Assembly: GCA_005793655.1 (NCBI GenBank)
Contig: SXRC01000025.1
Location: 1 to 40,660 of the forward strand
Reading direction: 5' to 3'
Origin: Actinomycetota bacterium
GTDB lineage: Bacteria; Actinomycetota; Actinomycetes; Nanopelagicales; Nanopelagicaceae
Length of the DNA: 40,660 nt
The first letter of the stretch is position 1. The number at the start of each line of letters is the position of its first letter. This document shows, piece by piece, positions 7,644 to 14,600 of this stretch. Below the pieces are notes generated by a model, which did no database searches, was not told where the DNA came from, and worked only from the letters and a program-made list of their open reading frames with translations. The translations under genes and the position numbers were made by a program.

Positions 7644-9724
7644 CAGGAGTTGCCTCGATTCGAAGTTATCTGTGTCGATGAGTATGCGGCATCAAGGAGC
7701 CAAACACCATCTGGTAGAACGGTCACTGGATTTAAATCTAACTCGCTACCTTCTGGCCAATCTTTTACCGCATCAGTGATTCTTAACACTGTTTGAACAA
7801 ATGCTGCCCGATCTGCTGCTTTAAAACCTCGGACACCAGCAAGCAAATGAGCCAACCTAGTCTCATCGATCATCTGATTTACAATCTTTGCATCGACGGG
7901 CAAAATGCGCAATGAAACATCGGAAATGATCTCAGTTAACAGACCACCGATACCAAGGGTCAAAACTTTTCCCAGCGAACTTGAGGTAATACCTACTAAT
8001 GCCTCAACTCCTTTGGGTATAAAAGTTTCAACTAAAACCTTATTGCCTGATTTATTATTTGGATCAAGGTGTGAAAGTCGCTCAAAGGTTTCTACAGCAT
8101 TTATATTAGTAATATCTAATGCGACTGCGCCAGACTCACTTTTGTGTAGGAGGCCTGGAATTATTGATTTCATAACTGCTCTCCCACCAACTTTAGCAAT
8201 TGCCGCTAACACATCTGATTTATCTGTGACGACTACTGATTGGGGAACTGTTATACCGACGCAGGCAAATGCAGCCTTTAATTGATCCTCGGTGACATCT
8301 GCAGCCGGTGTTGCCAACGGTTTACACAATGAAGTTCGATTCACGCGCTGAGTTGGAATTGAAACCTTATGTAGAACGCCAAGCGCTCGAACTGCTCGTT
8401 CTGGAGTAGGAAAAATTGGCAGATTTGCTGTTTTAAACAGCTGATCAGCTTGTGGTGCTAGTGATTTTGACCCAGTCCGAGCAACAACTATTGGAATTTG
8501 GCGAGTATCTCGACTGCCCCTCAACGCATCTGCAATTGCCTCAACATCTTTACCAACTAGCACACAAAAAGTTGCAATAATCGCATCAACATTTGGATCC
8601 TGAGTTAATACGTCAACACATCGCTTGAATAAATCTGGTGATGACATTACAGCTGCCGTAACATCAACTGGATTTGAAGTATTTCCATAACTAGGAACAA
8701 TTTGATTTAATTCACTAATAGTTTTTTCTGAAAATTTTGCTAACATTAATCCATGAATTTCTAATGCATCAGTGCCAAGAATTCCACTCCCACCTGATGT
8801 CGTAAGAATTGCAACCCTTGATCCAGGCATAGATATTTTGGCAGAGAAGATGCTGCCAGCATCTAACAGATGCTCTACATCATCCACGCGCACCGCACCT
8901 GCTGCAACTATTGCAGCATCAATAACTCGGTCCTCTGTGGCGAGTGCACCAGTATGTGAGGCTGCAGCTTGCGCACCAGCTGCTGATCTACCACTTTTTA
9001 AGATTGCAGTTGGTTTAGTCGCACAAACTTTCTGCAACAGAGTGAAATCTGAGAATGATTCTATGTAAATAAGAATTCCATCCACATTTTTATCATCTGC
9101 CAAAGTTCTGGCAACTTCAAGGGCGGTTACATCTGCTTCATTGCCAGTTGTTACTACGTAGCCAATTGGAATATCTCGATCATTTGCCAATGAAAATATG
9201 CCATATCCCAGCGCGCCAGATTGACTGATCAAGGCAATATTGCCAGCCGCTAATAAGGTATCAGCTCCAGAAAAGACTGGTGAAAATGTTGCTGCCAGTT
9301 TTGATACACCTGCTGCAGAACCGATGCAATTAGGCCCAACAATTCTTAACCCAGATTTTTTAGAAATTTGAATCAACTTGTCCTGTGCCGCAGCGCCAAC
9401 CTCACCTGCCTCAGCAAAACCTGAGGACATTACAACTGCCACTGCCACCTTAGAATCTGCACAGTCTTGTACGGCCTGGCTAACTAAATCAAATGGCACC
9501 ATGATCAGTGCAAGATCAATCTCTTTACCAACATCTTTAATATTTTTATAGGTTTTAAAGCCTAAGATATTTTCACCTTTTGGATTAATTGGGTAGACCT
9601 CACCTGCGTAGCCATACTTTCGAATATATTCCAACGGAAGTCGCCCGATGGCACCGACTCTCTCAGTTGCCCCAATTACAGCGACAGATTTAGCCGACCA
9701 AAGAGCAGCGATTTGATCGCTCAA
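7643..9724 (-). CDS. ADP-forming acyl-CoA synthetase (fused alpha-beta acetate-CoA ligase type)
   Basis: A 693-residue fusion: an N-terminal CoA-binding Rossmann domain (about 1-135), a succinyl-CoA-ligase-like domain with the phospho-histidine in SHTG (His257), and a C-terminal ATP-grasp domain from about 480 with an E...LDLNPV end. The family interconverts acyl-CoA + ADP + Pi and acid + CoA + ATP. Beside an indolepyruvate:ferredoxin oxidoreductase it could recover ATP from an aryl-acetyl-CoA, as in archaeal amino-acid fermentation. Alternatively it activates or releases a ring-cleavage product. It starts with TTG at 9724, 4 bp inside the RidA gene, with AAGGGGTGG upstream. The substrate is not predictable. 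Confidence 0.88.
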   Translation of the reverse strand: MSDQIAALWSAKSVAVIGATERVGAIGRLPLEYIRKYGYAGEVYPINPKGENILGFKTYKNIKDVGKEIDLALIMVPFDLVSQAVQDCADSKVAVAVVMSSGFAEAGEVGAAAQDKLIQISKKSGLRIVGPNCIGSAAGVSKLAATFSPVFSGADTLLAAGNIALISQSGALGYGIFSLANDRDIPIGYVVTTGNEADVTALEVARTLADDKNVDGILIYIESFSDFTLLQKVCATKPTAILKSGRSAAGAQAAASHTGALATEDRVIDAAIVAAGAVRVDDVEHLLDAGSIFSAKISMPGSRVAILTTSGGSGILGTDALEIHGLMLAKFSEKTISELNQIVPSYGNTSNPVDVTAAVMSSPDLFKRCVDVLTQDPNVDAIIATFCVLVGKDVEAIADALRGSRDTRQIPIVVARTGSKSLAPQADQLFKTANLPIFPTPERAVRALGVLHKVSIPTQRVNRTSLCKPLATPAADVTEDQLKAAFACVGITVPQSVVVTDKSDVLAAIAKVGGRAVMKSIIPGLLHKSESGAVALDITNINAVETFERLSHLDPNNKSGNKVLVETFIPKGVEALVGITSSSLGKVLTLGIGGLLTEIISDVSLRILPVDAKIVNQMIDETRLAHLLAGVRGFKAADRAAFVQTVLRITDAVKDWPEGSELDLNPVTVLPDGVWLLDAAYSSTQITSNRGNS

Positions 9725-10116
9725 ATAACTGCCACCCCTTCTATTTCAAGGAGTGCTTGTGTGTCCCAGAGCTTGGTTACTCCCACCAAAGTCATTGCAG
9801 GATAATTTTTACCAATTAATGCTTGCCAAATTTTTCCAATTTCCTTTGAATTAGCCCGATAATCAACTGGGTCGACTGAATAAATATTAAGCTTTACCAA
9901 ATTCTCTGGCGTCCCACCAGCCTCTCTCAGTGCTATAATTAGATTGGTTAAAACCCGCTCAAATTGTTCAACAATTGTGACTCCTTCAATGACACCATTT
10001 TTATTTAAAGCGGTCTGCCCTGATAGGTAGATGAGTTTGCCACCATCAATAACCATGGCATGGGAGAAGCCAACTGGTTTTGTAAGTCCTTCAGGATTTA
10101 TTTTTTTAATACTCAC
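9721..10116 (-). CDS. RidA/YjgF-family protein, candidate enamine/imine hydrolase
   Basis: A 131-residue RidA-fold protein (SGQTALNKNG at 32-41, LLEIEGVAV at the C-terminus with the conserved Glu125). The catalytic Arg of archetypal RidA (PARS) is Met108 here (PAMT), which places it among the divergent Rid subgroups rather than true RidA. Family members without that Arg include aromatic-pathway enzymes such as 2-aminomuconate deaminase. Its operon (SDR upstream, ADP-forming synthetase downstream) suggests a role in removing the amino group of the dearomatised 2-amino ring. The GTG start has AAAGGAG 7 nt upstream, just inside the end of the preceding SDR gene. Family certain; reaction inferred. 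Confidence 0.88.
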   Translation of the reverse strand: MSIKKINPEGLTKPVGFSHAMVIDGGKLIYLSGQTALNKNGVIEGVTIVEQFERVLTNLIIALREAGGTPENLVKLNIYSVDPVDYRANSKEIGKIWQALIGKNYPAMTLVGVTKLWDTQALLEIEGVAVI

Positions 10117-10117
10117 T

Positions 10118-10867
10118 TCAATCTCCTTTTACGATTTGAGCCAAGCCATTTTTTTCTGGCTGGTCGATAAATGAAATAGCCACCTGAGCTACCTCTTGTG
10201 GAGTTAATAGTCTGCCGCCAGGAAGTTTTGCCAAGAGCAGACTCTTTACCTCATCAAAATCTTTACCAGTTCTAGATGCTGCTGCTTGCAAGGAACGCTG
10301 CGTCATTGGAGTATCAACATAACTTGGACAAACTGCGTTAACTGTGATTCCATACTTTTCCAATTCTGCCGCAGCGGATCTGACTAAGCCAATTACACCA
10401 TGCTTTGCCGCAGTGTATGCGCTCACATTTGGCTCTCCTTCTACTCCTGCTGTACTCGCAATTACAATGATTCTGCCAAACTTGGCGGCCTTCATTAGAG
10501 GAACTGTCGCTCTGATGTATTGAAATGGCGCAGTTAAATTCAAAGCAATTGAGTTTTCCCAAATCTCATTTGTAGTCTTCTCAATAGGAGCTGCAGCCCC
10601 ATCACCAGCATTTATAATTAAAACATCAAGTCCACCCCAGTTGGCATTAATTTCTTTGATAGTTGATTCGCCGCTGTCTGGATCCGTGGAATCAGCAACA
10701 ATTGTCAGAGTTTTATTTGAGCGCCCGGCCACAACAGCTTTTAAATCGATTAAATTTCTGGCTGTAATCGCAACGCTATGGCCTGCATCTAAAAGCTGGA
10801 TTGCAATCTCGCGTCCAATACCCCGACTGGCGCCAGTAATGAGAATTCTGAGCGGCGAAGTTCTCAT
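10118..10867 (-). CDS. Short-chain dehydrogenase/reductase (3-hydroxyacyl-CoA / ring-ketone type)
   Basis: A 249-residue classical SDR with TGASRGIG at 11-18, a variant INAG, Ser138, and YxxxK as Y151-T-A-A-K155. The active site is complete. It is the first gene of the minus-strand operon that continues through RidA, the ADP-forming synthetase, a ligase and the mutase subunit. In this setting it could reduce the 5-oxo group of the dearomatised ring or act as a 3-hydroxyacyl-CoA dehydrogenase, a function for which no other gene in the window stands out. The start at 10867 is chosen over 10894 because GGAG lies 6 nt before this ATG. Confidence 0.87.
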   Translation of the reverse strand: MRTSPLRILITGASRGIGREIAIQLLDAGHSVAITARNLIDLKAVVAGRSNKTLTIVADSTDPDSGESTIKEINANWGGLDVLIINAGDGAAAPIEKTTNEIWENSIALNLTAPFQYIRATVPLMKAAKFGRIIVIASTAGVEGEPNVSAYTAAKHGVIGLVRSAAAELEKYGITVNAVCPSYVDTPMTQRSLQAAASRTGKDFDEVKSLLLAKLPGGRLLTPQEVAQVAISFIDQPEKNGLAQIVKGD

Positions 10868-10942
10868 AAATTCTCCGTTCAAATAATAAATCAATACTCA
10901 AATAGGTGAATAAAAATCTCTTAGTAAGCAATAATACGACAT

Positions 10943-12124
10943 ATGAACCAGCGGGAGGTAATTATCGCAGAAGCGGTTCGTACTCCTTTTGGTCGCTACT
11001 TTGGTGGCCTTTCAAAGGTTAGGCCTGATGATCTTCTTGGATTTACCCTTTCGGCGCTGGCAAAAAAAATTCCTCAATTTAATTTAAATCAATTAGATGA
11101 TGTTGTCATTGGTGACTCAAATGGAGCCGGTGAAGATAATAGAAATGTTGCAAGGATGGGATTACTGCTTGCCCAATTTCCACCAACAATTCCAGGTGTA
11201 ACTGTTAATCGATTATGCGGTTCTGGCGCAGAGGCAGTAATACAGGCATCACGTGCCATTAGAAGTGGGGATAGTGATTTTGTAATTGCTGGAGGGGTTG
11301 AATCAATGAGTCGTGCGCCATGGATTGTTGAGCGGCAAAGTAAAGAGCTGCCGACTGATCCCACTTTTCACCAGTCAACTGTTGGATGGCGGTTAACCAA
11401 TCCTTTATTTCCAACTCAATGGACTCAAAGTTTGGGACGTTGTGCTGAAAATGTTGCTGAACGATTTAATATCTCAAGGCAGGCTCAAGATGAGTGGGCT
11501 CTGCGATCTCACCAATTAGCCAGTGTTGCATGGTTAAAAGGTTTTCATACTGGTTTTGCTACTGAGTTTAATCAGATCCAAATTGATGAATCAATCAGGG
11601 TGGCAAGTTCTATCCAAAAACTTGCTGAACTCCCCTCAGCTTTTTCTGACAATGGTGCTGGGACTGCAGGAAACTCATCTCCAATAAATGATGGAAGTGT
11701 GGCGATGTTAATTACGGATCGTCTTGGCTTAGAAAAGCTAGATATCACTGGAATTGGTCGAATAATTGGCTCACAGGTAGTCGCAACAAACCCAGATGAG
11801 TTTACGCTTGCACCGATTTTTGCAATTCATAAGGCACTAGCTAAAACTGGCAAAAAAATTGTAGAGATTAAAGTTTGGGAAATTAATGAGGCATTTGCCT
11901 CGATGGTTTTGTCAGTTCTTCACGAGATTCCAGAGATCGATGTGAATCGAGTGAACATTAATGGTGGAGCAATCGCAATGGGTCATCCCATTGGCGCCTC
12001 TGCCGCCCGAGTTATTGTTGATTGTGCCCGAGAACTTAAGCGTCAAGGCGGAGGTATTGGAGTTGCAGCTGCCTGTATTGGTGTGGGTCTTGGTGTTGCC
12101 ATCATAATAGAGGTTGAAGAGTAA
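10943..12124 (+). CDS. Thiolase (acetyl-CoA acyltransferase)
   Basis: A 393-residue type II thiolase. The nucleophilic Cys92 is in NRLCGSGAEA, the GGVESMSRAP signature is intact, and His348 (GHPIGASAAR) and Cys378 complete the active site. The C-terminal motif reads CIGVGLG instead of the usual C-x-GGG, a mild change in the glycine loop. It would cleave a 3-oxoacyl-CoA to acetyl-CoA and a shortened acyl-CoA at the end of the pathway. It diverges from the SDR/RidA operon across a 75-bp gap and is followed after 9 bp by the ring hydrolase, so the two form one operon. Confidence 0.92.
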   Translation: MNQREVIIAEAVRTPFGRYFGGLSKVRPDDLLGFTLSALAKKIPQFNLNQLDDVVIGDSNGAGEDNRNVARMGLLLAQFPPTIPGVTVNRLCGSGAEAVIQASRAIRSGDSDFVIAGGVESMSRAPWIVERQSKELPTDPTFHQSTVGWRLTNPLFPTQWTQSLGRCAENVAERFNISRQAQDEWALRSHQLASVAWLKGFHTGFATEFNQIQIDESIRVASSIQKLAELPSAFSDNGAGTAGNSSPINDGSVAMLITDRLGLEKLDITGIGRIIGSQVVATNPDEFTLAPIFAIHKALAKTGKKIVEIKVWEINEAFASMVLSVLHEIPEIDVNRVNINGGAIAMGHPIGASAARVIVDCARELKRQGGGIGVAAACIGVGLGVAIIIEVEE

Positions 12125-12133
12125 ACTAATCTG

Positions 12134-12937
12134 ATGATAGAAATCAAAGATTTTACTGACATCAAATATGACATTGATGCAGGTGTAGCGATAATTACAA
12201 TCAATCGACCAGATAGATACAACGCGCTTCGAGGTCGAACAGTTGATGAGCTTTTATCCGCTTTTAAATTTGCTTGGGTGAATAAACAAATTGGTGCCTT
12301 GATTTTAACTGGTACTGGAGAAAAAGCCTTTTGTACCGGAGGAGATCAAAAAGAGCGTGCTCTTACGGGTAATTATGGTGAGAATGAGACAGGAATGTTT
12401 GAAATTGAGGCACTACACAAAGTAATTCGAGCAATTCCAAAACCAGTTATTGCAGCGGTGAACGGCTTTGCGATTGGCGGTGGCCATGTATTACATGTGC
12501 TTTGTGATCTTTCAATCGCATCTAGCACTGCAAAGTTTGGTCAAGTTGGCCCAAGAGTTGGATCATTTGATGCTGGCTTTGGCACTGCTTATCTGGCCCG
12601 AGTTGTTGGTGAAAAACGAGCTCGAGAGATTTGGTTTCTATGTGAACAATACGATGCTCAAACTGCAGAGCGTTGGGGTTTAGTAAACAAAGTTGTTGAA
12701 CCAAAGGATCTACTTCCTGCAGCTATGGAGTGGGCAAAAAAAGTTGTCGCACTATCACCAACTGCCATTAAGACTCTGAAGCACTCATTCAACGCGGATA
12801 CTGATCACATTGTGGGAATTCAATCCTTGGCATTTGATGTATTAGATCTTTATACAAAAACTGGTGAGGCGCAAGAAGGTGGTGCTGCTTTTAATGAGAA
12901 GCGAGCACCAGATTATTCAAAGTTTCAAGATAGTTAG
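12134..12937 (+). CDS. BadI/MenB-like crotonase, predicted 2-oxocyclohexane-carboxyl-CoA ring hydrolase
   Basis: A 267-residue crotonase-superfamily enzyme. FCTGGDQK (67-74), GFAIGGGHVL (111-120) and SFDAGFG (144-150, Asp146) are the MenB/BadI hallmarks. The C-terminal half (VVGEKRAREIWFLC, then LKHSFNADTDH) resembles what I recall of BadI, which hydrolytically opens 2-ketocyclohexanecarboxyl-CoA. No menaquinone genes are nearby, while the partner thiolase and the dearomatising enzyme are, so ring cleavage is preferred over a MenB (naphthoate synthase) role. Predicted product: a 4-hydroxy- or 4-oxo-pimelyl-CoA, depending on whether the ring ketone is reduced first. The stop interlocks with the tryptophan dioxygenase gene. 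Confidence 0.82.
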   Translation: MIEIKDFTDIKYDIDAGVAIITINRPDRYNALRGRTVDELLSAFKFAWVNKQIGALILTGTGEKAFCTGGDQKERALTGNYGENETGMFEIEALHKVIRAIPKPVIAAVNGFAIGGGHVLHVLCDLSIASSTAKFGQVGPRVGSFDAGFGTAYLARVVGEKRAREIWFLCEQYDAQTAERWGLVNKVVEPKDLLPAAMEWAKKVVALSPTAIKTLKHSFNADTDHIVGIQSLAFDVLDLYTKTGEAQEGGAAFNEKRAPDYSKFQDS

Positions 12938-13644
12938 TTTTCACCCTCTTCTGCAATTGCGTAATTAGTAATCGCAGTACGTGCATCCCATAGTTCTGGA
13001 AAGAAAGTAAAATTATTTAGTTTCGATAATATTTCAACTGGTGTTCCTTGAGTTCCTGAAACTTTTAATCCAATACTTCTCTCAACCACTTTAAAATGTC
13101 TATGTCGCCAGAGATACATTCGCTCATCTAGTTCAATTAGTGACTCTGCCAGGAGGTAAAGATCTTCAAACTCAGTATGGCGAATAAATAATTGAATTAA
13201 ATCAATTTTTTCGACCCCAAGTAACCGATTAAACTCTACTCCCAGAGGTGGAATAGCTTTACGAATTGAATTCATACCAGGTGAATCAAAGCCTGAGCCA
13301 TGACCAAGTGCCCGGCGAACTTGTTGGTAATCCCATGGTGACATCTGCTCCAACATATCTAATGATTCATGGCAATACTTAATTGCTAAAAGAATTCTGG
13401 GGAAAAGCCGTAGTGCTGATCTAATTTGATTATCTTTCAAATATGCAGCTGCCTGCCCCGCCTCTGCCGAGGCATGCTTTAACCATAACTCTGAAGTTTG
13501 ATGAACAACTGTAAACAAGAGTTCATCTCGGTGCTTCCAAGATTCCTTTACCGGTTGTAATTGAAGCAGCTCACTTAACTTCAGGTATCTTTCATAATCA
13601 CTTTTACCAACACCGTCTAGAATTTGATCTGGACCATAGCTCAT
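12934..13644 (-). CDS. kynA: Tryptophan 2,3-dioxygenase
   Basis: A 236-residue heme dioxygenase converting L-tryptophan to N-formylkynurenine. Recognised by DELLFTVVHQTSELWLKH (His48 in the heme/substrate pocket), RALGHGSGFDSP near 111-122, and LWRHRHFKVVERSIG around the proximal histidine (His183), then FFPELWDARTAI. The usual GTGGSSG segment is altered to SGTQGTP, and the protein is somewhat shorter than the roughly 280-residue bacterial norm. AGGAG lies 9 nt before the ATG. It follows an SDR gene by 37 bp on the same strand. Confidence 0.92.
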   Translation of the reverse strand: MSYGPDQILDGVGKSDYERYLKLSELLQLQPVKESWKHRDELLFTVVHQTSELWLKHASAEAGQAAAYLKDNQIRSALRLFPRILLAIKYCHESLDMLEQMSPWDYQQVRRALGHGSGFDSPGMNSIRKAIPPLGVEFNRLLGVEKIDLIQLFIRHTEFEDLYLLAESLIELDERMYLWRHRHFKVVERSIGLKVSGTQGTPVEILSKLNNFTFFPELWDARTAITNYAIAEEGEN

Positions 13645-13681
13645 GCTCGCTTACTCCTAACGTTTAACCGAACCCGTGCCA

Positions 13682-14479
13682 TCAATTTGGCATCATTCTG
13701 CCACCATTAACATCTAGAACAATACCCGTAATATAAGAAGCCTCACTGCTAGCTAGAAATAAAACCGGATCAGCGCATTCTTGTAAACTCGGCATTCGCC
13801 CAAGTGGAATAGCATTGATCACTTCAGCCTGTTCACTTTCAGACATTTCACTAAACATACCCTCCAGTCGATTGGTCAAAAATAAACCAGGCGCAATCGA
13901 ATTTACTCTGATATTAAACTCACCTAATTCCTTTGCTAATCGCCTGGTCAATCCTAGGATTGCTGCTTTTGCAGCGGCGTAGGCAACCCCAGTGACTGGA
14001 CTTGCACTCCTTCCGCCGATAGAGGAAAAGGTAATAATGCAACCACCACCAGATTTTTTCATATAAGGAACCACCGCTTTAGTGCAATTAAAAGTACCCT
14101 TTACGTTGACATCTAGAACTAGATCTAAATCTATTTCAGTTATCTGTTCTAAATCTCTTGGTGTCCCTAATGAGCCACCAGCTGCTGCAACTAAGACATC
14201 AACTCCACCGAGTGATTGGGCAAGCTCTGCAACGGATTGGTCCACCAATTTAGAATCGCGAACATCAACTTGCCGGCCTAATATAACTGACCCAGTTGAT
14301 TTATATTTATCAAGTATGAGATTGATCGCATCAATATTTGAATCTAGGATTCCAACTTTTGCGCCCTTGGTTATAAAGGTAGCGGCGATTACACTCCCAA
14401 GACCGCCTGCTCCTCCTGAGATAAGGACACTTTTGTCCTTAAAGCGTTGCAGTGTCATGTACCTAACATTAACTGCCAC
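13682..14479 (-). CDS. Short-chain dehydrogenase/reductase
   Basis: A 265-residue classical SDR: SGGAGGLG at about 21-28, serines 152-153, and YxxxK as Y167-A-A-A-K171. The GTG at 14479 is used here; an ATG at 14458 seven codons later is an equally possible start, and neither has a strong ribosome site. It is upstream of and probably co-transcribed with tryptophan dioxygenase, and diverges from the fused monooxygenase/reductase gene. This suggests a redox step on a ring or acyl-CoA intermediate of anthranilate breakdown. Substrate not identifiable. Confidence 0.85.
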   Translation of the reverse strand: MAVNVRYMTLQRFKDKSVLISGGAGGLGSVIAATFITKGAKVGILDSNIDAINLILDKYKSTGSVILGRQVDVRDSKLVDQSVAELAQSLGGVDVLVAAAGGSLGTPRDLEQITEIDLDLVLDVNVKGTFNCTKAVVPYMKKSGGGCIITFSSIGGRSASPVTGVAYAAAKAAILGLTRRLAKELGEFNIRVNSIAPGLFLTNRLEGMFSEMSESEQAEVINAIPLGRMPSLQECADPVLFLASSEASYITGIVLDVNGGRMMPN

Positions 14480-14600
14480 ATGGATTTATTCCAATCTACT
14501 CATGGCGGGGTAGCAAAAAATATATCGCTAGCCTAGTATTCTCGTAGTAGCTTGAGTGCAGCGTAGCAATAAATCATAAGTGAGAGGCCCACACAGGCGT

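Noticed and set aside
7905..8285. 126-residue plus-strand open frame
   Set aside because: It is antisense to the ATP-grasp part of the acyl-CoA synthetase, which has clear motifs; no independent evidence.
12134..12937. MenB of menaquinone synthesis
   Set aside because: The shared motifs fit, but no other men gene is present and the C-terminal half and context fit a BadI-type ring hydrolase better.
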